A stretch of DNA of 64,000 bases, taken from positions 1,364,001 to 1,428,000 of the forward strand of contig LATX02000001.1 in assembly GCA_001466705.2 (NCBI GenBank). Reading direction: 5' to 3'. Source of the stretch: Moniliophthora roreri. Taxonomy: Eukaryota; Basidiomycota; Agaricomycetes; Agaricales; Marasmiaceae. Of the stretch, positions 19,488-31,794 are shown piece after piece (within the stretch, counting starts at the first letter, position 1; every line of letters starts with the position of its first letter). Below the pieces are notes generated by a model. The model had not been told where the DNA came from. It made no database searches and saw nothing but the letters and a program-made list of their open reading frames with translations. A program made the translations under genes and the position numbers.

Positions 19488-22400
19488 ATGCAGCGACTGC
19501 TCACCCGACTGCCAGTGCTAGGACGGAACCCTCTACCTTATCGCCCAACTGGTCGTCTTTTATCGCCTCGTTTCCTTCCTTTCATTTCTCCCATTTCGCC
19601 ACGTCGGCCTGCTAGTCAACTCGCGACCATGTCTCCTCCCAACTCATTCAATGTCTCAGAGTCCTTCAACAACTTCGATTTGATAAAGCGCGTCAAGTTG
19701 GACTTCACAGATGTTACTGTGTCCAAGTGGAAGAGCAGGGTTACCGGGCTTAGCATTATACACCTTGACTACGAAGGTATGCGACCAATCAGCGGCGTGG
19801 CAAACTTCATCTCACTTCGCCCAGCTCCTCTTGTCAGTGGTTACTTTGTCGTTGCGACTGAAAGTAGGAAACATTGCGCTCTCATATCACCGACCAGTAC
19901 ATTAACCAAGAAATTCAGTCTTCAACGATTCCGGATGTCCGCATACGTTGGAACAGTAAGTGACCAAGCCACCAGTCCCAGAAATATGCTGAATAGGTCG
20001 CAGTCTCGTCTTCATGGGATCTCAGAAATATCCATACAAAGGCATTATCGATCATTTCGCAAATCGTGGATTCTCCAATGGCACGAATGCATGGACCGAC
20101 ACCGACCACACTGCTTACACAGTAGTCACCGCGGGAGAGCAGGGATTCCTCCAGTTGCTCCCCATATATGTAGACCACATCCTGTACCCCACAATTACTA
20201 AAGCTGGGTAAGCTGTGGTATATATTACTTTCAGAGTCATACTAACGACTAAAGCGCAGATTCGTCACAGAAGTGTGTCCGCAGCCTAAGACCATGTCTC
20301 AGTTTCTGATTCCCTTATCAAGGTTCATCACATAGATCCGAAAGGTCATGATTCTGGAGTTGTATATAGCGAGATGCAAGGAAGGGAAAACACGTCTGGT
20401 GATCTTATGGCACTTAGGTTTGGCACTCTAATTCTCCCCGCGTGGCCACACTCATTCAATTTTTTTAATGAAAAGGATGCAGCGACTATTGGACCCTCCT
20501 GAAAGTGCATACAGGAGCGAGACAGGCGGTCTTATGGAGGCTTTACGAGTGTTAACGGTGGAACAGAGTGTGTAACTCCGCGGGTCTCAGCCTTCTCACG
20601 TTCATCTGACTTTCAACTTTACAGTCCGTGAATATCATGCGTCGTACTACGTTCCGCACAACTTGGCGCTTATTGTTGCTGGAAAGCTGTCAAGCGGTAC
20701 CTCGTCACTGTTGAAGGTCGTTCAGGAGCAGGTGGAACCTAGTCTGATTGCACATGGCCAAAACAAAGGTCCTCGACCTGCTGGTTGGAAACGACCTTTC
20801 GTCGAGACCCCGAGTGCTCACAGACCACCCCTCGCTTCTTCGGTACAAGAGCTCATCGAATTCCCAGATCAAGATGAAAGTCGGTGCTCTGAACAATTGA
20901 ATGCCGGGGGTTTCATCTAATGACCTTTCGTTCCTTTTAGGCATGGGAGAGCTGATAATCAGCTTCCTCGGTCCTGCTCCTAACGAGTTTCTGGAGCGAA
21001 AGGTGGGCAGGGGCAGATATGCAATATATCCTTTTCTGCTGACTTATGCACGACCTGTAGGCCCTAGACATTCTCAGCACGTATCTCACCTCATCTGCAG
21101 CCGCACCTCTCAATAAAGAATTCATAGAGATCGAATCACCTCTTTGGTTGGTATTCGCTTCACACCAAATGACGAGTTCGACTAACCAATGCTTGTCCAG
21201 CTCTTACATTTATTTCGCCGAGGATACTCGTGCCACTCGTGTAGAATTGCCTATTTATGTGGGATCTGTGCCTGTGGTCCACCTCAATAACTTCAAGGAC
21301 AAGCTGAAGGATAGTTTAAAACGTATCGTTAAGGAAGGTATCGATATGGAGCGTATGGCTATGGTAATAAATCGTGACGAACGCCAGGTGATGCATCAAC
21401 TCTGCTATCGGGATATTTTGAATTGACGAGTTTTTAGCTCCGAAGCAAACTCGAATCCGCCAAGGGCGATACTTTCTCTGGGACCGTCATTACAGACTTC
21501 CTTTACGGAGCCGAAGACGGGTCTGAAATTGAGGCTTCCATGGATGAGATCAACCAATACGCTGCGGTCCGTGGGTGGACAAGCAAGCAGTGGACGGACC
21601 TTTTGCAAAAGTAAACTGATTTCCAACCTATTTTACCATGACATTAAATTTTTATAGGTATTATGTTGACGCACCTTCAGTTACAGTCATTGGTCGCCCC
21701 TCAGCAAGTCTTGCTGAAAAACTAGAGAAAGACGAGAAGGAAAGAACTGCGGAACAGATCGAGAAACTGGGTCCTGAAGGCCTCAAGAAAGCTGCGAAGG
21801 AACTTGAGGAAGCCAAAGCTGAACATGACAAACCAATTCCGCCTGATGTCTTGAAAGAATTCAAGATCCCTGATGTCAAGAGTATCGCGTGGATTCCTGT
21901 ACAAAGTCTGCAACAAAAGGGCAAAGGACGGGAAGCCGATGTTGCTATTGCATCCGGTACAGATTTAGCGAAGCATATCAACGCCGATGGCCAAGAGCTT
22001 CCGTTCTTCGTCCAGTATGATCATGTCGAGGTGAGAATTTGAGCCATTTGATTGTCATGCAGTTCTAATATCGGGATCAAGTCCGACTTTGTCAGTGTTC
22101 ACGCATTGTTCTCCCTCAAAGATTTGCCGGATCGATTGAGAAAGTGGGTGTGAATGGGCGTCAATATTCACGCGTTGCTTAACAATTGACAGGCATATTT
22201 CGACGTACCTGTCTGCCTTTTTTGCGGTTCCCGTCAATCGCATGTCTGGCGAGCGCTTGACCCATGAAGAAGTGGTGAACAAGCTCGATGATGAAACTGT
22301 GTCGTATGAAGTCGGACTGGGTCTCTCAAGTGCGTTCCCTCAAATGTTCCGCGTGAGCATCAAGGTGGAAACAGCAGCATATGAGACTGCTATTACCTGG

Positions 22401-23960
22401 TTGAGAGACCTTGTTTATGGGGCTGATTTCACCAAGGAGAGGTATGAGGAATGACTCTTACTCCGTTTATACCACGGCTTAAGCTCCGTCAAATCAGGCT
22501 GCAGGTCGTCATTGCAAAGATCCAGCAGTCATTGCCCGAAATGAAACGAGATGGCAATACTGTGCTTGGTTCGGTCTGGGCAGACCTGCTTTATGATGAA
22601 TCCTCGACATCCCGCGCTGGAGGTTTAATCGATCAGGTCGACTTCATCCCCAAGCTTGCAAAGCAGCTGCAAGAAAAGCCTGAAGAAGTCATCGCAGACT
22701 TTGAGGAGATAAGAAAATATTGTGAGCCCGACGTTATTCAAACCGTGATGCATTTGAGCTCAATACCTCTTCAGTGACCGACCCCTCAGGAATGAGATTC
22801 TCTGTTACTGGTAATGTTTTGAAACTGGACAAACCACGCAGCGTATGGTCCAAATACTTTAACTCGATCCCAGTGCGTTTATTGGTGTATTCCCGAAGAG
22901 CTCCCACCAATCTATACATAATTAGGAAGTGCCTCTTACTCCTGTCCCGCTCGCTTCAGAAAACTTGAGTGAGGTCGGCCGGAAGCCGGTCAAGAAAGTA
23001 GGCCCAGTCTTGTTCTCGTTAACGATCAATCTAATTTATTCCTATCCAGGCGATCGTTATGAGCCTCTCGACGATTGAGAGTTCATATGTCACTCACTCT
23101 ACAATGGGCATTAAAGGCTTTGATCATCCGAAATACCCAGCTTTCCGGGTGGCTCTGGAGGTTCTCAATGCAACAGAGAGCTATCTCTGGGTAATTCCCT
23201 ACCGCTGGAGTTCTTTCTTTCGCTAATATCTACCACGACAGCGCTACATCCGAGGTTCCGGCCTTGCATACGGAGCTTACGTCTCGCTGGATCTTGAATC
23301 TGGTTTACTCAGCTTCTCGCTATACAGGGTATGTTTGTCTACTAATATTAGGGAAAGCAGGTGTTAAAGTTCCTTGAAAGAGCTCGAACAATATGGGAGC
23401 ATTCCGAGAAGCATCGACGGTCATCAAGGGGCTAGCTGATCATTCGGTACGCCATCACAACTCAGCCAGCGGCCAAATATTGAAAACCACTGATAGATCA
23501 CTCTTGACGACACCACTCTCGAAGCGGCCAAGAGCAGCATTGTTTATGGAGTCACCAAATCAGTCTCAACAGCTGGTCGAGCGGTGAGTCTGCAATGACT
23601 CGCGGTTGTGATCTGCATCTAATGCATAATACATAGGCCGTCACTTCCTTCACCAACCAAGCACTCAAAGATGTACCCCAAAACTACCAGGTTGACCTAC
23701 TCGAGAAATTCCAATCTGTGACAAAGGAAGATGTACTTGATGTCTTGCGGACATACTTCCTCCCCCTCTTCAACTCGGACTCTTCGGTAGCTATCGTGGT
23801 AACAGCGCCGTCGAAAGCAGAAGAGATAGAGAAGAGCTTGAAGGAGGTCGGATTCGACGTTGATAGGCGGATGCTGGAGGTAGACCCTAATGAGGTCGGA
23901 GAAGATGGTTCGGAGTACGATAGCGACGAGGAGAGTAGTTCAGGCAGCAGTGAGCGGTAG
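19488..23960 (+). CDS. M16C-family zinc metallopeptidase (YOL098C/presequence-protease type)
   Basis: A large inverzincin protease. The zinc motif H-x-x-E-H reads PHTLEHLVFMGSQKYPYKG, with the second histidine codon split by an intron (CA, then T) near 19952-20005. It is followed by NAWTDTDHTAYTVVTAGEQG and VDHILYPTIT. Further conserved blocks are GVVYSEMQGREN, LLDPPESAYRSETGG, LTVEQIREYHASYYVPHNL, YLSAFFAVPVNRMSGERLTH, GSGLAYGAYVSLDLESG and the acidic C-terminal tail ending SSSGSSER. More than fifteen introns are needed, and those I checked keep the frame. From 19488 the N-terminus (MQRLLTRLPVLGRNPL, Arg-rich, no acids) looks like a mitochondrial presequence. An internal ATG at 19629 (MSPPNSFNV) would give a cytosolic form. 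Ends 110 bp from the convergent NUFIP1-like gene. Confidence 0.9.
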
Positions 23961-24069
23961 GGATTACATTACATACTAACTGTGTAATGACAACTGTGTG
24001 TGGCTATGATATATTAGTAGTAATACTATCCTCTCCTCATGATCGGTCGACAAAGCAAGTGGTACTGGC

Positions 24070-25422
24070 TCAGCACTCAGTGTTTATGACCTCGATCATC
24101 TTTTCTTCGGACTGGCCAGGCTTCAGTTCAACGCCTTCCAGAAAGTTGTTGTCCACGAGAAATCGGATAGCTTGTGACAAGTTTGAGACTGTAATGCGAA
24201 TATCGGGGAGTAGGAGCTGCATAAGATGGTAGTCAGAAGAAATGCCCGAAAGAAAGGATCTTGCAATAACCTACATTCCGCAGCAAGCTAGACTTTGGTC
24301 CAAAGGGAACATAAGATGCATTTTTCGGCCTAGGAGGGATCCGCTTTATTTGGGGTCTTTGGGAACTCTCTTTCGTAAGTACACTTGGGTTGGTAGACTC
24401 CGAAGCATGCTGAGGTGTCCCAGGCGGAGGTTTCGAAGATATAGCCTCTGGAGGTGCATCGTCGTCCTCACTTTCCCCGCTACTCGACGAGGTATCCGAG
24501 TTTGAAGATTGAACGGTTTGCTGCATGCTGGTAGCTTGTTGAGGCTGATTGGGATTTGCATCTCTGCCTTCGGGTCTATTGGCAAACGTTCCTCTACCTC
24601 TTCCGCGTCCTCTTCCACGATCGTGACTTCTACCTCGTCCTCTCCCCTGACCACGCATTGCATCACTAGAATCATGCAATTTCCGCTTCTTCGAGAACAA
24701 CCCGAGCTCCTGTACAGAGAGCTGGCCACGAGCCGCAGCCTCTTCTAATTTTCTCTTCTTCTCCTGTATTAAGGCGCTGCTGGGCCACCGTTTCTTTCGT
24801 TCCGCAACCCAGGCCTCAATGGCATCAGGCGTATCGAGAATGATATTAGTGCCTTGGATAGGAATAGTTTTCCTGAAACAATGTCAGCGAGGAACTGGAG
24901 AGTGCGGAGCACGTACCCTTTCAAGCTAGGATCTGCATCCCAGTCCGATCCCTTTTGTTGCTTCTCCCAACCAGGTGGATAAATCAAATGTCTGTCTGCC
25001 ATGTGTATCTCCACGCTCTTCGCGCTACCCGTGAAAATACAGTTCTTGTACGTGCATTTGTTTTTTCCAGGCTGATACCAGGTCGAATTGGCTGCATAGT
25101 TTGGGATTCTAGGCGTAGAGGTGGTGGTGGACGGCGCGTATGGGTTTGGAGGAAGATTACCCATTTGCGCGGGGTTGTATGTTGACGAATAGGAATATCC
25201 CTCTGGAGTGGTGTATGGATACTGAGGTTGTGTAAACTGTTGCATATAAGCTTGTGCATAATGGGATGAGTACCCTGCCATTGGCACGATTGACATTTGG
25301 CCATAGGGATTGTTTAGTGCCGACCGCATGGCTGCTGCAGCCATTGACGACTGCTGAGCAATGAATGATGCATGATCGTTCTGAGGATTTTGAGGCAAGT
25401 AAGATGATGGTCGTTGTTGCAT
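24070..25422 (-). CDS. NUFIP1/Rsa1-domain protein, snoRNP assembly factor
   Basis: Likely the fungal NUFIP1/Rsa1 counterpart, which helps the R2TP machinery assemble box C/D snoRNPs. The N-terminal third is Gln/Tyr/Pro-rich. A single C2H2-like finger follows (CTYKNC, spacer, EIHMADRH). The NUFIP1 core motif spans an intron: IPIQGTNIILDTPDAIEAW then VAERKKRWPS. Downstream are a basic helix (KKRKLEEAAARGQ), an Arg-Gly-rich patch ([19 protein letters not shown]), an acidic serine stretch and KNASYVPFGPKSSLLRN. The last exon (LLLPDIRITVSNLSQAIRFL) closes the protein at 24070. I place the start at MQQRPSSYLPQ (25422), but an extra upstream exon is possible because the frame stays open to 25476. 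Confidence 0.82.
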
Positions 25423-25917
25423 GGAATCACAGTGGAAAAAATCCCATTTGCTCTGATTTTGCTGGCAAATCAACATTTAAATCAACATTTCGTATTTTGT
25501 ATTGTACTCATGAACAACAATTTGCACACTACGAGTACCCTAAGCCATAATTTAGAATGTACGCATACTTTTAGTTTCTTCATCAGCACAGGAGCAGTAC
25601 GATATAACCAACCAAAACAAGGCTCTAATGGTAAGGTACGGAGGTTGTGAGTGAGTGAGCACTTGGAAAAGAAGGCGAGGGCAGAGGGATAAAAGTCCGA
25701 AGTGCTCAACTGGGAGCTTCAAGAGGATGGCGATGTATATGAACAGATGATACAGTGGAATAAGTGACGAAAACAGACGCCAGCAGCGGCGAACTGGCAT
25801 AAAGTAAATCTGATAGTACATCGTCAAACGAAAGGTTGCTTTCGGTTGATTTCGTGACGCAAGTGTTCGGAAGGGAAAAAGTAGGGCCGCCTGGCTAGAT
25901 CTCGGAAATCGGCTAGC

Positions 25918-27043
25918 CTAATCTTGCAATTCCTGCTGCTGCTGGGCTTCGCGACCGACCCGCCTCTCCTTCTCGCTTTCCAACTGGTTATACAACAAGA
26001 ACAAAGCCTTTTCGTTAGCTTCCGGAGTTCCGACGATCGTGAACATCCTCTCTCCAGTGTCGTCGTGAGGTGCTTTGGCAATAGATATCCTGGAGCCAGA
26101 TAGACGTCGGATTTCCGTAATTTTGGATCCACTGCGGCCAATGATACAGCCCACCATGTCGGATGGGATAGAGATGTTTTGGGTGCGGAGGTTCGCGGCG
26201 GGTTGTGCGGCAACAGAAGCCTGTTGCAAACTCGGGGATGTTGGGGATGCAGCACCTCTGCTGTCACCGTTGGAGCGGCGAGAACCACCACCTAGCAGCG
26301 ATGGCAGCCCATTCGCGGAGCGCCTGCTGCGGTCGTCTACAGGACCAGGATGGTACAGAACGGTACCGGCACCGCGCTCCCAATCTTCCAAAAGACACTT
26401 TCCAATCTCTTGGATGGCATGAGTAATCGCCTCTGGAGAGCCTTGCACTTCGACAATACGCTCAGTCGATTGGTGAAGCATTTCTTTAGAGGCAATCATT
26501 CGGGCACCAGAGCCATCCTGTATGGCCTTGATCTTGAGACCATTACGACCGATGATGGTACCCATGAGATTATGAGAAATGAGGAGGCGAATAGATGTGT
26601 GTGCAGCGGAAGGTGAGGCGGTGACTGGCGATGAGGCATTGGATGACACCAGCTGAGAGATTATGAACGAATAGGCCTATGACGCAGAGTTGAGTGAATA
26701 TCAAAACTTGATAAAGACGTAGAACTCACCTTGGTCACGCTTTCAACAGAGCCAGTAACAGTGAGAACCCGCTCATGCACACCGGGGATGACCTTGCTGA
26801 CACCAGCTTTGACGCCGGTTTGGTCACGCAGATCAGCAACGTTCTTCCCGGCTTTGCCAATGATAACACCTGCATCTTTGGTGGTAACAAGAGCTCTGAG
26901 AGTGAGGGTGTTCTGGGGAGAAGGAGAAGGAGAACGCGACTGCTGGAGTGAGTCTGAAAAAAAAAAAAATCGGATCAGACCCGAGAAAAATGGGATCAAG
27001 TCGAGAAAAAAATACCAGAGTCACGCTTAGGGGAATCGGACAT
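25918..27043 (-). CDS. RNA-binding protein with three KH domains (hnRNP K/PCBP-like)
   Basis: A poly(C)-binding-type RNA regulator comparable to yeast Pbp2/Hek2. The first exon is tiny (MSDSPKRDS) and ends inside a codon. Intron 1 on the minus strand ends in a run of about thirteen T before its AG (26957-26969 region). KH1 carries the GKAGKN loop (DAGVIIGKAGKNVADLRDQ), KH2 the GRNGLK loop (MGTIIGRNGLKIKAIQDGS), and KH3 the GRSGSK loop (VGCIIGRSGSKITEIRRLS). All three GxxG loops are present, so RNA binding should be intact. A Ser/Arg/Gly linker separates KH2 and KH3. The C-terminus is Glu/Gln-rich, ending QQQQELQD. Confidence 0.9.
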
Positions 27044-27322
27044 GATTGGGGGAGGAGAAAAGGGCGAAAGGACACGGAGGAAGGGAGGGGGAAAAGGACG
27101 ATGAGGGAAGGGAACAAGGTGTGAATTACGAATCGGCACCGCCGCGTCTGGCCCAAAATTCCGCCCATGGCCAATAAAACTCATTTTTCGGGATCGTATG
27201 TAATCATTCAATACCGCTCGCGGTGTAATCACGCCTTTGGCTTCAAAAAATCATAGCGTATAGTAGACGGAGCATAGAAGTTACATGGTCGTCATGTCGC
27301 ATACTATCGCACTACATCCTGT

Positions 27323-28104
27323 CTAGTACCCAAGCGCGGTCAACTGTTGGAAAGATGACGACGCATCTGCAGTCGCCTTTTGGCGCAACTTGGCCGCAGC
27401 CAGCTAACGTATCATTACCAACATTAGCTCGGATCATGACTTTTACTAGAGATAACCCACCTTACGCTCGTGGAATGCCTGTGCCTTGATCTTCCTCTTC
27501 TCCTCGAGGCGGTCCACGATATCCTTGTAGCCCCATCCAACTTCATGGGAGAGCCGCTTTAACAAGGCGAATGAATATCCAATTGATTGACAGGAGATGG
27601 GTTTGCATACCTTGACCGTGCAGTACTTCCTTCCAGGCTTCAACCTCAGAACCCTCAATGCCTCAGGAACGACCATTCGCTTCTTGCGGTCATATGGAGG
27701 GGGAACACCCTCAAAGAGCTTCAGCCTTTCAAGAGCAGCAGCACCCCGAGGGGTCTTGTGGGGAGTCATTCCACGGATAGCACGGTAGAGGATCTTGGAG
27801 GGAGCGCGATGGTGGAAAGGACCAGATTTTTTGGGGTTCACGATATGACGCTTGTGGAGGAAGTTGTGGTAACGGAGCTAGGGCACAAGAATGAACGAAA
27901 TCGTTAGGACAGATCGCCATAAATGTTGAGTTATCCAGATACCTTGTTACGGAAGAAACTTCCAGAGATATTAATCTCCTCACATCTTACAACAACAATC
28001 TTCTGGCCAGAGAGGATTTGCTTGGAAATAATAGAAGCCAGGCGCCCGAGGAGATGGCCCTTCCCATCAATGACAATGGGAGTAGAGGAGAAGGAAGTGG
28101 CCAT
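27323..28104 (-). CDS. RPL16: 60S ribosomal protein uL13 (L13a/L16)
   Basis: Large-subunit ribosomal protein. The start at 28104 gives [20 protein letters not shown], then [20 protein letters not shown] and [13 protein letters not shown]. Splicing continues [20 protein letters not shown] and [20 protein letters not shown] with KTPRGAAAL. The last exons give [20 protein letters not shown] and end FQQLTALGY at 27323. Length, about 200 residues, matches the family. Intron borders are clean; one sits directly after YCTVK. An upstream region to about 28360 is likely leader with its own intron. I checked the introns for snoRNA boxes, since L13a hosts snoRNAs in animals, and saw no convincing C/D pair. 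Confidence 0.95.
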
Positions 28105-28447
28105 TGCGAAGTCTGTGGAACATCATGAATTGTAAATTCAGCATTTCTGTTGATTTGAACATCCTGTACGAACCTGCAGAAAGAATAGGAAATATCAGTA
28201 AAATAGCCTTGTCGACGTGTGCAACAGCGAGCTTACCTTGAAGAGTTGAGCACACTGAATTTGTCGGCGTTGATGAGTGACAAGGTGTGTGACAAGTTCG
28301 GCACTTCCCGGTGGCTTGTAAGAACTGTACAGTTGCCAGTTGAAGCACGTGCAGCAAGACTTTCCCAGCCTCGAGTTTCCATTCCCTAAATCACTGCTGA
28401 CTCTTTGAAGATAATTTCACGGAATATATTATTGCATATATCTACTT

Positions 28448-29784
28448 TCATCCATTAAACGAGTACCGGGGAATACCTCTATATTTCCCACTCAAATCTA
28501 CCACAAACAAATCTCCCGAGTCGTAGTACTCGCGTTGTAAATTTGCATCGCCATTCAGAGGCCCACATTGCGCCGATGTCACATACAACTGATCCAAGTT
28601 AGGTCCTGTTCTCAAGAGTCAGCGGTCGGCATTCGTGGAAAATTTTTGAATAATCGCTTACCTCCAAAACAACAAGACGTTACCCGCCACACAGTTGGGA
28701 AGTAAAGTTCAAAGTCCACTTCGCCGGAGCTGGTGAACCGTACAATGCAAGAGCCATTCCATCTGCAACGCCACGGTATTGTCAGATAGCTTGTGCCAGT
28801 CAGTACTGTGGGATGACAAACCTTGCACTCCAAATACCGCCCTCGTCATCTACGCACAACCCGTCGCAGAATGATTCGGGACCATAACCAGCCTTGACGG
28901 CATCGACAAGGACACGTCGATTACTTAAATCACCAGTCTTGGAGTCGAAATCATAGGCATAAATGTAATTCCTCATCGAGTCGGTGAAATACCTTCGTCA
29001 ACCTAAAGTAAGAACCAACCAAAGTGAGCCTTCAAAGATACACTCACATAACCTTCTCGTCGACACTCCATCCGATTCCGTTTGAGTCCTACGACCAAAT
29101 GGTAAGTAGATAAAATTTAGCCTAAAAGTATGCAAATAGTGCTGCTAACAGTGAATGGCCCCTCATCGACCACTACACAAGAGCCATCAGAGGGGTCGTA
29201 TCTGAAGAGCTTCCCCGGTATATCATCATCGGGAGAGTACACAGTACCAGCGTAGTACCGGCCACTACGGTCGCAAGCCCCATCGTTAAAACGAGTCAGT
29301 CGTTTTCCTACGAGCTCAATTGGACGGGCCAAATACTCCAGTTTAGAATCCGAATCTGGAGTCAACAGAACAAATCCGTCCAAGGCAGTCCCTGCCAATT
29401 GCTTTTGGCACTTTCGGCTTCAGGACGAAGTGAATAGTGAGGGTTGCATTTCTCACCTTGGGGTTCTTCCGCCGCAGCACTATGCTGGTGATACCAATAG
29501 GGTATTGGTCGAAAGTAAGTTTGTTAGTTATCAGATCCAGGTGGTAGACCTAGACAACGTCATATTAGCTGCAATACACAAGGTAAAGTCTAGCTCAATG
29601 CTAGCCTTGCTCTCAAGAATATCGACAAAATGCAAAACGGAGGCTTCAGCGTCATAGACTGGACCTGAAATGACGTGCAAAGTTAGACCCATTTAATAAT
29701 GATTCTGACTGACTAGTAACCTTCTCCCAACGAGCAGCCAACTTTGAGGAAAGGCTTATCGACTATTAATCGGTTGGGAGGCAT
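28448..29784 (-). CDS. SMP-30/gluconolactonase/regucalcin-like lactonase
   Basis: A calcium-binding six-bladed beta-propeller hydrolase, probably acting on sugar lactones. The start at 29784 gives MPPNRLIVDKPFLKVGCSLG. The metal-site glutamate lies in LGEGPVYD, formed across the first intron. Other family pieces are RLTRFNDGACDRSGRYYAGT (metal asparagine), LFRYDPSDGSCVVVDEGPF, DSNGIGWSVDEKVM, YFTDSMRNYIYAYDFD and the closing metal aspartate in FCDGLCVDDEGGIW. The end is YRGIPRYSFNG. Five or more short introns are needed. Substrate and cellular role cannot be told from sequence. It is head-to-tail with the ACP gene. Confidence 0.88.
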
Positions 29785-30078
29785 GGTTATAGGGGGCGAG
29801 ACGAATTGTGACACTCGACAGCGTTGATCACATTTTATAATGATATGGGGTCCTCGCGGCGCGGAAAGATCCAAGGAAGAAAGGAGTGGTCATTTACTGA
29901 TCAATCTCGGAATTCCGGGTAAAGACTTCATCCACTATAGGTCCTCTTGCCTCTGCATTCACATGGCGCGAGTAAAGATGATAACAGAAAATGATCATTG
30001 CCGATGGACGTAAGCACAATACAACATGGTCTTTAGTGAGCTGCAACAGCAGGCGTAAGTAATATGTACGTGGACATG

Positions 30079-30620
30079 TCACGCCTTGTCCTTACCTTCA
30101 GGAGTTTTGGCAATGTAGTCGATAGCTGGACAATGAGGTATATGACGTGAGTACGGGTAAGGTGATACGAGAATCCCCGAGAACGCACCCTGCTGCACTG
30201 TTTGAATTTCATCGGCCTCTGCGTCAGGGATTTCTATTTGGAACTCCTGCGTATATTGGTCTAGCGTCCATTCCAAGGTTCATAGGGGAAAAAGCAATAC
30301 CTCTTCCACAGCCATCACGACTTCGACAGCATCCAGACTGTCGAGTCCAAGATCTTTTGAAAAGTGGGAAACCGTGGAGAGCTGCCGAGAGTAGCAGGAA
30401 ATATAGGTCTCAATTCACTTAAGAAAGTTCCAGAACACACCTTAGTTAAGTCGACTTTTTGAAAACCCTTCAACACGTCCAACACACGCGTCTCGATATC
30501 CTGCTTTGGAAGGCCAGCGGCAGCGGAAAATGCCCGCATGGGCATATGTCTGTGCACATGCGATGCAGCAAAGGTGTAACGGGGAAGAACAGATCTAGCA
30601 GCAAGACGAAGGAAAGACAT
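30079..30620 (-). CDS. ACP1: Mitochondrial acyl carrier protein
   Basis: Carries acyl chains for mitochondrial type II fatty-acid synthesis and is a structural subunit of complex I; it also supports Fe-S and LYR-protein function. The N-terminus MSFLRLAARSVLPRYTFAA is a typical mitochondrial presequence. The phosphopantetheine site is present as LGLDSLDAVEVVMAVEEEF with the serine of the DSLD motif. The following helix is EIPDAEADEIQTVQQAIDYI, and the protein ends KTPEGKDKA. Four exons joined by GT..AG introns; the last intron interrupts QQ/AIDYI. Divergent from the bL17m gene, with 126 bp between start codons. Confidence 0.95.
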
Positions 30621-30746
30621 GGTTGAGAAATACTTCGGGCTGTGACGCGAGTTGCACGAAAAACGCCTCTCGACGACAATTTCAAACTCCGCACCCGAGC
30701 TTGACTTGACTTGACCTGCTTAACCTTTTCGTTTCTCATCACCATC
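30621..30746. promoter_or_regulatory. Compact bidirectional promoter, ACP1 / bL17m
   Basis: Only 126 bp separate the start codons of two nuclear genes for mitochondrial proteins that point away from each other. It must hold both leaders and shared promoter elements. It contains a direct CTTGA repeat (cttgacttgacttgacc, 30700-30716). No obvious TATA box. Confidence 0.6.
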
Positions 30747-31754
30747 ATGAAGCATGGCGTTGCATTTCGAAAACTCTCGAGGCCCACCGCCCACAGGATG
30801 CTCATGTTGAGGTACTTATTCATCCAAAAATTGTGTACAGCGCGAAATTCATGTTTCTCAGAAACTTGGTCACATCCTTATTCGAACATGAGCAAATCAA
30901 AACTACCTTACCCAAAGCTAGGGAAGCTGCAAGACTGGCAGAAAAGGTACGCGGATTATGACCGGGACGAGAAAATATTTTCACTGCCTACTCCCTAGAT
31001 AATTACATTGGGCAAGAAAGGGGACCGTTCAGCACAATCCAAAGCTTCGTCGCTTCTCCTAAACCAGTCTTTACTGCCCAAGCTCTTTGGAACGTTTGCA
31101 ACGCGCTACGCTGAGCGACCGGGAGGCTATACGCGCATACACAAGTTTGGAAACCGCGAACAAGACAACGCTCCAACCGCAATTCTCGAACTCGTCGACA
31201 ATCCAAAGGATATTCGCTTCGAGATGACTTCGCGGGCAGTCGGTTGGGAGCTTTTGAAAGAGGAATTGGGTGACAAATCTACCTCCTCAATAATTTCGAC
31301 CGGCTTAGCCACGCCACTCGAGTTGATAGAGCAGGAACGGAAGTTGGGGTTCGGAGAAGTTGGAAGGCTGAGGCAAAAAACTCGCTGGAATCTTCAGAAG
31401 GTGCTAAAGTTTAGAGATGACGCAGCGTCGCTGAAAATGTCACAGAAAGCAAGTGATCACATCGTACGTGTGCCTCCCTTTCGATGGTTGATTTCATCGT
31501 GACATTTTGTATAGGATCACCTTTTAGCTGCTCCAGTCGCTGCGAAGCAATTACGTGACAGCTCGAGGGCGCAGAGATTGTCGTCAAGGATGCAGGCATC
31601 ACCGTCCCCGCCTATGAGACTCAGAGCAGGTCAAATACCCCCAGGAGACGCTCGGAGCGCCCTTGACCTTGCCCGTGGCGCACTCGGACGATCGAAACCT
31701 GCTCCAAAGGCAGTCCTCACTACAGAATATATATTTGGGAGACGTAGCAACTAA
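30747..31754 (+). CDS. MRPL8: Mitochondrial ribosomal protein bL17m
   Basis: Mitochondrial large-subunit protein homologous to bacterial L17. Exon 1 gives MKHGVAFRKLSRPTAHRMLM, the L17 start (KLxRxxxHRxxMLRN). Next exons give NLVTSLFEHEQIKTTLPKAR and EAARLAEKIITLGKKGD, then LLPKLFGTFATRYAERPGGY and RIHKFGNREQDNAPTAILEL. The C-terminal extension, LGFGEVGRLRQKTRWNLQKV and later RSALDLARGALGRSKPAPK, goes beyond the bacterial length, as in other fungal mitochondrial homologues. The last exon ends EYIFGRRSN. The gene is complete. Confidence 0.93.
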
Positions 31755-31794
31755 GCTCGATTGGGTGGCAACATGATGTGTTAATGTGTCCACT

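Noticed and set aside
27323..28360. snoRNA within introns of the uL13 gene
   Set aside because: Introns are short and I saw no paired C and D boxes with terminal stem.
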